NCBI GenBank assembly: GCA_035493495.1
Contig: DATJIG010000141.1
Span: 1 to 15,211, forward strand
Length of the DNA stretch: 15,211 nt
Direction: 5' to 3'
Source: DATJIG01 sp035493495
Lineage (GTDB): Bacteria > Pseudomonadota > Alphaproteobacteria > SMXQ01
The notes under the pieces were generated by a model. It had not been told where the DNA came from. It did no database searches and was given only the letters and a program-made list of their open reading frames with translations. Below, one piece after another: positions 14,508-15,211 of the stretch (the stretch's first letter is position 1; the number at the start of each line of letters is the position of its first letter). The translations under genes were made by a program, and so were the position numbers.

Positions 14508-15211
14508 ATGATTCGCGCGTTGATCATCGCAGCCTTCGCACTCGCGGCGGCCTCCTTCCATGCGGTATCGCCCGCCGCGGCCGATGCCTTCTATGCCGGC
14601 AAGACCCTGACGGTCGTCACCAGCACCGGCGCCGGCGGCACCTACGATCTCACCGCGCGCCTGCTGGCGCGGCACCTGCCGCGCTATCTCGACGGTACGC
14701 CCACCATGGTCGTTCAGAACATGCCGGGCGGAGGCCACGTCCTCGCCTCGAACTACATGTACAACGTCGCGCCGAAGGACGGCACGACCATCGCGACCGT
14801 CAACAACATCATTCCGCTGCACCAGGTCGTCTCCGGCGTCGGCGTCCGCTTCGACGCCGCCAAATTCAGCTGGATCGGCTCGACCGGACCGAAGAACTCG
14901 GTCGCCTACGTTCTGACGTCGAGCGGGATCAAAACCATCGATGACGCGACGAAGAAGTCGGCGATCCTCGGCGCCTCGGGCGCGGGATCGAGCACCATCG
15001 TCTACGCCAATCTGATGAACAACCTGGTCGGGACGAAGTTCAAGCTCGTCACCGGCTACAAGAGCGTCTCCGAGATCGACATCGCGCTGATGCGCGGCGA
15101 GATAGAGGCCAGCACCGGCAGCTACATGAGCATCCTGGTCGACCACCCCGACTGGATATCCCAGAAGAAGGTCGTGTTCATCTCGCAGATGGGTGCCGAG
15201 CGCGACAAGGG
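14508..15211 (+). CDS. Tripartite tricarboxylate transporter (TctC/Bug family) solute receptor, N-terminal part
   Basis: Periplasmic receptor of the TTT/Bug family, which binds carboxylates, aromatic acids or amides. 234 codons are visible, of about 320 usual, and the gene is cut by the window edge. The signal peptide spans about residues 1-25 (MIRALIIAAFALAAASFHAV, ending near AAA-D). Family motifs follow: GAGGTYDLTARLLARHLPRY near 42, QNMPGGGHVLASNYMYN near 70, PKDGTTIATVNN and FSWIGSTGPKNSVAYVLTSS. ATG at 14508 follows GGAGAG (10 nt) and GGGAA; the reading frame has been translated directly. No TctA/TctB membrane partners are visible, and orphan Bug receptors are common. Position beside the catabolic genes suggests sensing or uptake of the same substrate. 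Confidence 0.92.
   Translation, partial: MIRALIIAAFALAAASFHAVSPAAADAFYAGKTLTVVTSTGAGGTYDLTARLLARHLPRYLDGTPTMVVQNMPGGGHVLASNYMYNVAPKDGTTIATVNNIIPLHQVVSGVGVRFDAAKFSWIGSTGPKNSVAYVLTSSGIKTIDDATKKSAILGASGAGSSTIVYANLMNNLVGTKFKLVTGYKSVSEIDIALMRGEIEASTGSYMSILVDHPDWISQKKVVFISQMGAERDK

Noticed and set aside
14424..15146. 240-codon minus-strand frame opposite the Bug receptor
   Set aside because: The plus strand has an unmistakable Bug family sequence with signal peptide; the antisense frame is a shadow that starts inside it.

Overview
The window is about 15.2 kb of uniformly GC-rich DNA. It carries compact, mostly operonic genes with strong Shine-Dalgarno sequences and several GTG starts. Codon use, the Tat-exported binding protein, the IclR and TTT (Bug-type) families and the ECF41-type sigma factor suggest an environmental alphaproteobacterium, possibly of the Hyphomicrobiales. 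This is inference; no rRNA or tRNA is present to settle it, and no insertion sequence, CRISPR array, tRNA or integrase is visible.

Left part (1-2818): a tripartite multidrug efflux module on the minus strand. It has a periplasmic adaptor and an AcrB/MexB-type RND pump that runs off the left edge. A divergent TetR/AcrR-type repressor lies next to it, and the 110 bp between them hold a promoter whose -10 is overlapped by TAGCG/CGCTA inverted repeats, a good operator candidate.

Middle part (3407-7138): an ECF41-type sigma factor with its usual partner, a carboxymuconolactone decarboxylase/AhpD-like protein, translationally overlapping and preceded by a textbook ECF41-type promoter. Then come a convergent MFS exporter, a divergent YciI-like protein and a convergent group II truncated hemoglobin. 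Both convergent pairs end in inverted repeats that contain the stop codons of both genes.

Right part (7139-15211): a putative aromatic or heteroaromatic uptake and ring-cleavage island. The minus-strand transcription unit runs Rieske ring-hydroxylating oxygenase, Tat-exported ABC substrate-binding protein, IclR regulator, class III extradiol dioxygenase. Divergent from it, across a 331-bp AT-richer control region with inverted and direct repeats, are a double-domain ABC permease and a cysteine hydrolase (isochorismatase/N-carbamoylsarcosine amidase superfamily). After a strong intrinsic terminator follows a TTT (TctC/Bug) solute receptor that runs off the right edge. Together these suggest import of an aromatic acid, oxygenation by the Rieske enzyme, cleavage by the extradiol enzyme and hydrolysis of an amide or related product, with IclR sensing the substrate. 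The substrate cannot be read from the sequence, and the ABC ATPase and Rieske reductase are missing from the window.
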